NCBI GenBank assembly: GCA_028821605.1
Contig: JAPPFM010000041.1
Location: 124,001 to 188,000, forward strand
Reading direction: 5' to 3'
DNA length: 64,000 bases
DNA from: Candidatus Poribacteria bacterium
GTDB lineage: Bacteria > Poribacteria > WGA-4E > WGA-3G
In this document: piece after piece, positions 14,688-22,277 of the stretch
Layout: every line of letters starts with the position of its first letter
Numbering within the stretch: position 1 is the stretch's first letter
Program-made: the position numbers and the translations under genes
Notes under the pieces: generated by a model
The model's database searches: none
What the model was told of the DNA's origin: nothing
What the model saw: only the letters and a program-made list of their open reading frames with translations

Positions 14688-17600
14688 ATGGAACAGAAGG
14701 ATGCCAAACTCATTCAACGGATATTAGAGGGTGACCAAGACGCGTTTTCGCCGTTGGTCAACAAATATCAGAAGGGTGTTCACGCGCTGGCGTGGCGGAA
14801 AGTCGGGGACTTTCACATCGCACAAGAGATTGCACAGGACGCGTTTCTCAAGGCATATCAGAAACTCGGAACCTTGAAAAGTTATGAATCGTTTGGTGGC
14901 TGGCTTTATGTCATCGCGTCAAACTTGTGTCTCGACTGGCTCCGAAAGAATCCCCCGCCGGAGCAATCTTTGGAAGTTACCGATGCAAGCGAGGTGAATC
15001 AAGTGTCATATTCTCGATACATAGCAGGAAAGCAGGCGGCGGAAGCCGATGAGACGCGTCGTGAAATCGTCAAGAAATTGCTCCAAAAACTGCCGGAAAG
15101 CGAACGCACAGTGATGACGCTCCATTACCTCGGCGAAATGACGATAAAGACCATCAGTGAGTTTCTCGGTGTTTCGCCGAATACCGTCAAGAGCCGACTC
15201 AACCGCGCCCGAAATCGTCTAAAGAAGGAGGAAGATATGATTCGACAAAACCTTGGTAGTTTCCAATTACCTGCACAATTAGCAGAAAACATCATGCGAG
15301 AAATCTCGCGTATGACTCCCACCGCACCTGCTACGAATAAACCGGTGATTCCTTGGGCACTTTCTGCCGCTTCCGCTGTTTTAGTTTTGTTACTGATGGG
15401 TGTTGGTACACAATACCTCTCCCGCTTCCAGAAACCTTACGATTTGAATGCGACATCGGAACGGACAGTTGAGATTATTGAGGCAAATTTTGTCTTAGAT
15501 TCACCCGCGAAACCTGCAGTGCGAAATCAGGCAGGTAGTTCGACTACCCCCGGTAAAAACCCCAGTGCCGGTCAAAAACCCGACGCTCGACTCTTCGCTG
15601 CAGCAATTAACGAAACAGAAGTTTCAACCCCGAAACCGCAGTGGATACAAACAAAGGGACCGGAAGGTGGTCTTGTTAACAGCCTCTTCACCACAACTTC
15701 CGGTGATATTTACGCAGGGACACCCACCAGCCTCTATAAACTCGCGGACGATGCGCGCGCATGGAGACTCGTTAATGCAAGAAGTGCCAGTTCACTCGGT
15801 ATCCAAGATTGGATAGCGGGTGGGATACAGATGACGGAGCACGGTGATATGCTCTACCTTGCCACTGATACCGAAGTATTAGCTTCCACGGATAGAGGTG
15901 AGACGTGGGATTCGTTGGGCACCCATTCAGAAGGATCCCCCAGAGGCTTGGCGGTAACCGATGCGGGGTTTTATATCGCGTTTATTGAAGATATTTTCTT
16001 CTCTGAAGGTAATCAGACAGCGTGGGTATCATTGAAAGATGGCTTAGAAACCGAGAAGATTCGAGGACTTGTCTCCGTTGAAAACACTGTATTTGTCGGC
16101 ACCGATACCGGCCTCTATCGCCGCAATGCTGAGGTGTGGGAACAGTTGTCAGTGGGTCCTGCAGATAAACGCGGGCAAAAACTGACCGTCCACGCCTTAG
16201 CAGCCTCTGAACACCGTCTCTATGTTGCCGCGGGTTGGGAATTTACAAATGAGATCGGCACCCAAGGCAAAGCGATAATGACAGGCGATAACTGGTGGTC
16301 AGTTTATCGCTCAACCGATTTGGGTGATACGTGGTATGCTATAAATCCAAGAAAAAGGACAGAAAATGAGAGAAAGCCGAAGGGCGGAATTTCAACTCTA
16401 TTTCCCCCGAAGGGTGCCAATTCAACGCCTGTTGATTTTACCTATTCAAATTTCAAAATAATCACGTCTGGCGCTAAAGTTATGTTAGCGCATCCACGTG
16501 AACTTTTCTATTCAGTTAATGCTGGCGAGACGTGGACCTCCTTAGATTTAAAGGATAGGTCTGCTGGTATGAACAATATAGCGCCACCAATTGTGATGTT
16601 GGACGCAGATACCTTCTACAGAGGCAGCCAAGCTGGAGTCTATCGCACAACCGACGCAGGCGAATCGTGGCATCAACTTAATACAGGACTCGCTGGGACT
16701 ACCGTTATGGATCTATTCTCTATTAACGGTAAACTCTACGCCTCTGAAATGGACGGACTTGTCACCTCGACTGACGGTGGTGAGTCTTGGACACCATTTA
16801 CCGTCGATGCTCCGCCTATGGGAGGTATATCGGTTTTTCGGAAATTTGACGATGTGCTTTACATGAAGGGTATGGCAGTCATAAAACCTCAGATCCTGCG
16901 TTTATCTACAGAGGGTGACAAATTTATACCTATTCCTGGGATCCCTAAGATTTTTGAAAAAGTTGATCCGCTGAATAATGAACTAACGGATCGGTTAAAC
17001 CGAAAAAACGAGAAGGCAGCACGCGATGTACTCACGGATATAGCTAAGCAAGACCTTGAGAGCGGTGAGATTCTCGATACTACGGATATTGAGCAGGCAA
17101 GTAAAGCAGCGCATCAGATGGTCCAAGAGTCAATTGGAACCGCTATGCCATCAATGTTCGGAAACTTTTCTGTCAGCGGCGAAACATATTATGTTGAACA
17201 CAAGCAGAGACTCTTCAGATGGAAATCTGGTACGGATGCTTGGTATAACACCGGTTTAGTAGATAAAGGCGAAAGTTTTATTTCGACTTTAATGTCCACT
17301 CCTTTTGACTATTCGGCAGGGGCTTCTCTTTTTAGTGATGTTTTTAATTCTATGGGTTTCAAGCTCGCGGTTGCAAATAAAACCGTTTACGTTGGAAAAA
17401 GAGATGGACATCTCTCTCAATCATTCGATGAGGGCGAAACTTGGAACGATGTCACCGCAGACCTTCCGTTTCCTGTGGAGAAGTTCAATACAATTGCCTT
17501 CGCGGGATCAACTGTTTATGTGGCAACCGATAAAGGGGTCGCTTATTCAAGCGATGGAACTCAATGGCATGAGGCAGTTGGCATTGAAGGCAGCCCACTT

Positions 17601-17804
17601 GTTATTGAAAAAATTGTGGTGGATGGCACGAGGGTATATGGGACATCCGGACAATACGTGTATCAGACGAAAGGGAATTCAGGCACATGGGAACAAGTAA
17701 CGCCTGAAATCCCTGATACCGTCTTGTCGTTTGATGTTGATGGCAACACGCTTTATGTTGGAACTTCCAGCAGTGGTGTGCTGCGTTTCACGCTTGACGA
17801 GTAG
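14688..17804 (+). CDS. Membrane-tethered ECF sigma factor fused to an Asp-box beta-propeller (paralogue 2)
   Basis: 1038 residues with the same plan as the fusion at 6093. The first 250 residues align with the other two paralogues without a gap: region 2 (DFHIAQEIAQDAFLKAYQKL), region 4 (ISEFLGVSPNTVKSRLNRAR), the LGSFQLPAQLAENIM spacer and a membrane helix at about 222-242 (SAASAVLVLLLMGVG). The outer part has Asp-boxes STDRGETW, STDLGDTW, TTDAGESW, STDGGESW and SFDEGETW, plus degenerate ones. A helical insertion (about 765-830) differs strongly from paralogue 1, so ligand or partner specificity may have diverged there. GGAGG ribosome site. A small anchored protein gene follows 43 bases downstream. 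Confidence 0.93.
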   Translation: MEQKDAKLIQRILEGDQDAFSPLVNKYQKGVHALAWRKVGDFHIAQEIAQDAFLKAYQKLGTLKSYESFGGWLYVIASNLCLDWLRKNPPPEQSLEVTDASEVNQVSYSRYIAGKQAAEADETRREIVKKLLQKLPESERTVMTLHYLGEMTIKTISEFLGVSPNTVKSRLNRARNRLKKEEDMIRQNLGSFQLPAQLAENIMREISRMTPTAPATNKPVIPWALSAASAVLVLLLMGVGTQYLSRFQKPYDLNATSERTVEIIEANFVLDSPAKPAVRNQAGSSTTPGKNPSAGQKPDARLFAAAINETEVSTPKPQWIQTKGPEGGLVNSLFTTTSGDIYAGTPTSLYKLADDARAWRLVNARSASSLGIQDWIAGGIQMTEHGDMLYLATDTEVLASTDRGETWDSLGTHSEGSPRGLAVTDAGFYIAFIEDIFFSEGNQTAWVSLKDGLETEKIRGLVSVENTVFVGTDTGLYRRNAEVWEQLSVGPADKRGQKLTVHALAASEHRLYVAAGWEFTNEIGTQGKAIMTGDNWWSVYRSTDLGDTWYAINPRKRTENERKPKGGISTLFPPKGANSTPVDFTYSNFKIITSGAKVMLAHPRELFYSVNAGETWTSLDLKDRSAGMNNIAPPIVMLDADTFYRGSQAGVYRTTDAGESWHQLNTGLAGTTVMDLFSINGKLYASEMDGLVTSTDGGESWTPFTVDAPPMGGISVFRKFDDVLYMKGMAVIKPQILRLSTEGDKFIPIPGIPKIFEKVDPLNNELTDRLNRKNEKAARDVLTDIAKQDLESGEILDTTDIEQASKAAHQMVQESIGTAMPSMFGNFSVSGETYYVEHKQRLFRWKSGTDAWYNTGLVDKGESFISTLMSTPFDYSAGASLFSDVFNSMGFKLAVANKTVYVGKRDGHLSQSFDEGETWNDVTADLPFPVEKFNTIAFAGSTVYVATDKGVAYSSDGTQWHEAVGIEGSPLVIEKIVVDGTRVYGTSGQYVYQTKGNSGTWEQVTPEIPDTVLSFDVDGNTLYVGTSSSGVLRFTLDE

Positions 17805-17847
17805 TGTGTGACTATAAATTTTACTATAAAATATGGAGAAAATTGAG

Positions 17848-18417
17848 ATGCGTCAGGTAAAATGGTTACTTATTTGTTTATTTATTTTATTTGCTGTGTC
17901 GCTGGTTTTTAAGTTCGGCTGTACTACTGAAGACTTCGGTAAAACGGGGTTTAACATCACATTATCGGTTACCGGTATGACGCGAGTTACATCTGCTTTC
18001 AGTGTTATAAGTTCGTTGCAAAAAATTGATAATCTGGTCATCGAAGATGCTACCTACAAGGTAGTGAAAGCAACGCTACCATTTGGTAAGTTGAGAAATG
18101 AAGCACAAGTTTCGGTAAAATATACGCCTTCTACGAATGAGGTTTCGTTTAAAAAAGAGACAGATGAACCAACCAAGCCTGTTTTGGAGAATAAAATGGG
18201 TTGGCGTCTGAAACCCGATGAACCGAAGTACTTTATTGTTGTCGTGCAGGCACTCGTTGGTGCGGATCCTGCTAATGGCGTAAGTGATGTAATTTCAGAC
18301 CGTGTAAAAGCAGCATTAATCGAGGCTGTCGAAGACTTAGGTTTTGAGGCACGTGTGGAAAGCATAGAGGCACGTGAGGCAACTTCTATGAAACGTTACA
18401 CGCTCGGATTCAATTAG
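17848..18417 (+). CDS. Small N-terminally anchored envelope protein, unknown family
   Basis: 189 residues from the ATG at 17848, which has GGAG nine bases upstream; the earlier ATG at 17833 lacks a site. Residues 5-25 are hydrophobic (LLICLFILFAVSLVFKFGC) and end in a Cys. The residues before it (K-F-G-C) are a poor lipobox, so I favour an uncleaved anchor over a lipoprotein. The outer part looks alpha/beta, with a possible ferredoxin-like rhythm (YKVVKATLPFGKLRNEAQV, YFIVVVQALVG, VKAALIEAVEDLGFEARVE). It follows sigma fusion 2 closely and is likely co-transcribed, so it may assist that sensor. Function not recognised. Confidence 0.7.
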   Translation: MRQVKWLLICLFILFAVSLVFKFGCTTEDFGKTGFNITLSVTGMTRVTSAFSVISSLQKIDNLVIEDATYKVVKATLPFGKLRNEAQVSVKYTPSTNEVSFKKETDEPTKPVLENKMGWRLKPDEPKYFIVVVQALVGADPANGVSDVISDRVKAALIEAVEDLGFEARVESIEAREATSMKRYTLGFN

Positions 18418-18435
18418 CGAAAGGTTGGCAAAGCA

Positions 18436-18676
18436 GTAGGTTGGGTTGAACGGAACTCAGAAGACTGATGTGTTCCCCAAATACCTCTCAAATCCGGTGT
18501 GTTGTCGTATGTAATCAAGAACCGAGTGAAACCCAACTTCATACCGTCATTGTCTCGGTGGTTTCCACAAAAATGTTGGGTTTCACTCGGTTTGTGTTTG
18601 ACGTAACACATATCGACCATGTTCATTTTTCTATTGTTCTTCAGGGTTTTGGTGGTATCCGTTCAACCCAACCTAC
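18436..18676 (+). repeat. MITE-like repeat, family 2 copy 3
   Basis: A 241-base element from GTAGGTTGGGTTGAACGGA (18436) to CCGTTCAACCCAACCTAC (18659-18676), with the inner GTGAAACCCAAC/GTTGGGTTTCAC pair. It lies directly after the small envelope protein gene. The downstream flank AAATTGACACCTATGGTGCG resembles the flank of copy 2. Confidence 0.75.
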
Positions 18677-18776
18677 ATGCCATGATACAGTTTTCTCAAA
18701 TTGACACCTATGGTGCGGTGTTTTGCTGGAGTGTTTCCCTCCTAACCTCACCGGACTTTGCAAATAAATTATCGTA

Positions 18777-18802
18777 GGCGCGCTGTCAAGCGCGCCTTTT
18801 TT
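18777..18802 (+). terminator. Intrinsic terminator before sigma-propeller fusion 3
   Basis: GGCGCGC and GCGCGCC form a perfect 7-base GC stem with a TGTCAA loop, followed by TTTTTT. It separates the fusion 2 unit from promoter P6. Confidence 0.8.
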
Positions 18803-18841
18803 ATTAGCATAAACCCTCTTTCTGAAAATATCGTTAAATAA

Positions 18842-18872
18842 TGCAACCTTTTAATATCTAAAACCTGTCACT
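18842..18872 (+). promoter_or_regulatory. ECF-type promoter P6 (sigma-propeller fusion 3)
   Basis: TGCAACC at 18842 and TGTCACT at 18866, offset 24, differing from the other copies at the first base of the second box. The fusion ATG is 38 bases downstream. The adjacent terminator upstream makes an independent start likely. Confidence 0.7.
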
Positions 18873-18909
18873 TAAATTAAAAGATGTTAGGATTCCAAAG
18901 GAGTTCGCA

Positions 18910-21900
18910 ATGGAACAGAAAGATGCACAACTCATTCAACAGGTACTCCAAGGCGATCAAGAGGCGTTCGCTCTTCTCGTCAACAAGTATCAGAAGGGTG
19001 TGCATGCCCTCGTGTGGCGAAAAATCGGTGATTTTCACATCGCTCAGGAAATCACGCAGGACGCGTTTCTCAGGGCATACCAAAAACTCGAAACATTAAA
19101 AAATCACAATTTGTTTGGAGGATGGCTTTATGTCATCGCGGCGCGCTTGTGTTCTGACTGGTTCCAAAAGAAATCCTTACCGGAACAATCCTTGGAGGTC
19201 ACTGATATGAATGAGGTGAATCGAGCGTCATACTCTCGATATGTCGCCCAGAAACAGGAAGCCGAAGCCGATGAGACGCGTCGTGAAGTCGTCAAGGAAC
19301 TGCTCCAAAAACTGCCGGAAAGCGAACGCACAGTGATGACGCTCCATTACCTCGGAGAAATGACGATCAAGACCATCAGCGAATTTCTCGGTGTCTCTCC
19401 AAATACCGTTAAAAGCCGGCTTAGCCGCGCACGAAACCGCCTAAAAAAGGAAGAAAACATGATTCGACAAAACCTCGGCAGTTTCCAACTGCCTATGCAA
19501 TTAACAGAAAATATTATGCGAGAAATCTCGCGTCTTGCTCCCACTGCACCTGCTGCAAATAAGCCAATGGGACCTTGGGTGCTTTCTGCCGCCTCAGCGG
19601 TTCTGGTTTTCCTACTGATGGGTGTTGGTACACAATACCTCTCCCGCTTCCAGAAACCATACAATTTAAACGCCACATCGGAACGGACAGTTGAGCTTAT
19701 TGAAGCAGCTTTTGTCTTAGATTCACCCGCGAAACCCGCAATTCGGAATCAGGCAGGTAGTTCGGCTACCCCAGGTAAAAACCCCGGTGCCGGTCAAAAA
19801 CCCGACACTCGCCTCTTCGCTGCAGCACTCGTTGACGAAGCCGAAGTTTCAACGCCTAAACCGCAGTGGATACAGACAAAAGGACCCGAGGGTGCTTCAG
19901 TCAACACCCTCTTTACGACAACGGGTGGGGACATTTACGCGGGGACACCGACCAGTCTTTATAAATTGTCGGACGATCAGCGCGTATGGAAACTTGTTAG
20001 TGCCGAAATGGAAACCTCACGCAGCGTGGAGGATTGGATAACGAGCGGGGGGCAAATGGTAGAGCACAACGATACGCTTTATGTCGCTACCGATACAGAA
20101 ATATTAACTTCTACCGATAGTGGTAGCACATGGAACTCGCTCGGCAGCCATCCAAAAGGCGCGCCAGCAGGATTAGTGATAACCAACACAGGCTTTTATC
20201 TTGGGCTTACTGAGGGAGTTTATCATTCTCAAGATAGGGGCTCATCGTGGATAGCTCTGAAAAATGGATTGGATGTCAAGAGAATTCACGCCCTCGCTGC
20301 CGTTGAAAACACTGTATTTGCTGGCACCGATAACGGACTCTATCGTCTGAGTACTGGGACATGGGACAGAGTGTACATTCGTCCAGAAGGGGTGAGCATG
20401 GAGGAACCGACTATCTATGCCTTGATAGTTGCAGAGCACCGGCTTTATGCTGCAGCTGGAGATGCAGAGATGCGATCCAAATCAGGAATGGACAATAACG
20501 CATGGTGGTCTCTCTATCGTTCAACAAATTCAGGTGATTCTTGGTATTCTATAGATCCGTGGGAAAGATTAGAGAATGAGGAACAGAGGAACCGAAAGGG
20601 TAGGTTTCCGGTTGGATTTGGAGTCGATCTGGAGATGTTCTCGAAAATCAAGATAGTCGCAGCAGAAGAAAGGGTGATGGTGGTAGATGCGAACGGAGAA
20701 CTTTTCTACTCTATAAACACCGGAGAGACGTGGAATTCCTTAGATTTAAAGCTCGGATCAGATTACAATATCGCTCCGCCCGTGCTGATGTTAGATAAGA
20801 ACACCTTCTATAGAGGTGTCCCACCCGGGGTTCAGCGGACAACCGATGCCGGTAAATCATGGCATCAGTTTAATACTGGATTCGTGGACACTACCGTTAC
20901 CACATTGATCACTATTAAGGGTAAGCTCTACGCAAATTCAATGACTGGATTTGTTACCTCAATAGACGGTGGTGAGTCGTGGACACCGCTCCCCAGTGGT
21001 ATTGACCACGGTGTTTTTGCCCGCGGCGGTATTGACCACGGTGTTTTTGTTAAGGCTTATGACGATAGCCTTTATGTGAAGAGGGGAAATCAAATGAATT
21101 CACTTTCACCCATAGCTCGGCTATCCACCGAGGACACTATCCCAAAGTTTATCCCTGACATGCCTGCTTTTGCGGAAGTCGATCCAGGTAATACGGTGAC
21201 GATAGAGATACCGCCAGAAGTGGTCATGACCGCGCTGGAAGCGATTACAGGTAAGAGCAAGGAAGAGATTGAAGCACTTGATCCTGAACAGGCAAATGAG
21301 ATGCTCATGGGTATCGATTTAAATGAGGCACTCAAGGATCACATTGATCTTGAGCAGCTCAAAAATGAAGCACTCAATAAGGCACTTCAGGAACAACCCA
21401 CAGCTGGTATGATGTCGTTTTATGGTGACTTTGCCATTAGCGGTGATACGTACTATGTTGAATACCAGCAGCGGCTTTTCAGGTGGAAACCCGGTATGGC
21501 TGCGTGGTATGACACGGGGGTAAAAGATGAAGCCGAACCCCCCTCTCTTTCTAACCTCTATTCTGCTGATTATGCTGAGGCGACTGATCTTATGCAATCT
21601 CTCGGTGTCAAACTTGCAGTGTCCGGTAAAACCCTCTATGTTGGCAAACAGGATGGACACCTCATGCAGTCGTTTGATGAAGGGGATACCTGGAATGATG
21701 TCACCGCAGATCTCCCATTTTCTGTTGCCGCTTACAACACAGTCGTCTTCGCTGGGTCAACTGTTTACGTAGCAACAGATAAAGGTGTCGCATATTCAAG
21801 CGATGGGACGCGTTGGCATAAGGTAACCGATGCGGAAGGCATGCCACTTGTCATAGAGAAATTTGCGGTGGACGGCGCAACCGTCTATGGCGCAACGGAA

Positions 21901-22056
21901 CGGCAGGTGTATGAATTGAAGGAGAATTCGAGTACATGGAAACAGGTTACGCCAGAAGTTCCAAGCGCGATCATCTCCTTTACTGTTGATAATAACACGC
22001 TTTATGTCGGAACGCTCGGTCGTGGTGTACTCCGTTTCCCGCTTGATAAAATTTAG
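18910..22056 (+). CDS. Membrane-tethered ECF sigma factor fused to an Asp-box beta-propeller (paralogue 3)
   Basis: 1048 residues, the longest of the three. Residues 1-182 are a complete ECF core (DFHIAQEITQDAFLRAYQKL; ISEFLGVSPNTVKSRLSRAR), followed by the shared spacer and a membrane helix at about 222-242. The outer propeller has STDSGSTW, SQDRGSSW, TTDAGKSW, SIDGGESW and SFDEGDTW. A local duplication of GIDHGVF occurs near residue 700, and a helical insertion near 765-840 (KSKEEIEALDPEQANEML) is unlike those of the paralogues. AAGGAG ribosome site. Downstream, in the same direction, lies the Omp85/PA14/DUF4159 cluster, which may belong to its output or sensing circuit (inference). Confidence 0.93.
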   Translation: MEQKDAQLIQQVLQGDQEAFALLVNKYQKGVHALVWRKIGDFHIAQEITQDAFLRAYQKLETLKNHNLFGGWLYVIAARLCSDWFQKKSLPEQSLEVTDMNEVNRASYSRYVAQKQEAEADETRREVVKELLQKLPESERTVMTLHYLGEMTIKTISEFLGVSPNTVKSRLSRARNRLKKEENMIRQNLGSFQLPMQLTENIMREISRLAPTAPAANKPMGPWVLSAASAVLVFLLMGVGTQYLSRFQKPYNLNATSERTVELIEAAFVLDSPAKPAIRNQAGSSATPGKNPGAGQKPDTRLFAAALVDEAEVSTPKPQWIQTKGPEGASVNTLFTTTGGDIYAGTPTSLYKLSDDQRVWKLVSAEMETSRSVEDWITSGGQMVEHNDTLYVATDTEILTSTDSGSTWNSLGSHPKGAPAGLVITNTGFYLGLTEGVYHSQDRGSSWIALKNGLDVKRIHALAAVENTVFAGTDNGLYRLSTGTWDRVYIRPEGVSMEEPTIYALIVAEHRLYAAAGDAEMRSKSGMDNNAWWSLYRSTNSGDSWYSIDPWERLENEEQRNRKGRFPVGFGVDLEMFSKIKIVAAEERVMVVDANGELFYSINTGETWNSLDLKLGSDYNIAPPVLMLDKNTFYRGVPPGVQRTTDAGKSWHQFNTGFVDTTVTTLITIKGKLYANSMTGFVTSIDGGESWTPLPSGIDHGVFARGGIDHGVFVKAYDDSLYVKRGNQMNSLSPIARLSTEDTIPKFIPDMPAFAEVDPGNTVTIEIPPEVVMTALEAITGKSKEEIEALDPEQANEMLMGIDLNEALKDHIDLEQLKNEALNKALQEQPTAGMMSFYGDFAISGDTYYVEYQQRLFRWKPGMAAWYDTGVKDEAEPPSLSNLYSADYAEATDLMQSLGVKLAVSGKTLYVGKQDGHLMQSFDEGDTWNDVTADLPFSVAAYNTVVFAGSTVYVATDKGVAYSSDGTRWHKVTDAEGMPLVIEKFAVDGATVYGATERQVYELKENSSTWKQVTPEVPSAIISFTVDNNTLYVGTLGRGVLRFPLDKI

Positions 22057-22095
22057 ACAAAATTTTCAAAAGAGGGACTGGAGTATATGAATGAA

Positions 22096-22126
22096 GTAGG
22101 GGCACCCCTTGTGGGTGCCCGCTTAC
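22096..22126 (+). terminator. GC hairpin after sigma-propeller fusion 3
   Basis: GGGCACCC and GGGTGCCC pair perfectly around CTTGT, within an outer GTAGG/CTTAC-like arm. There is no T-run. It probably separates fusion 3 from the Omp85-like gene and belongs to the common GTAGGGG hairpin class of this genome. Confidence 0.45.
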
Positions 22127-22277
22127 ATGTCACAATGTCCACGTCATTCTAAAATCTACCATAAATCCCCTTTAGTCCGTCGTAATATTTGACAGAAAAA
22201 CCCCTGACCTGCTACAATAGTCTTTGCCAGAAAATAGTGATTGTGAGTCGCTCCCACCAAGGCAATAGGAGACCCTT

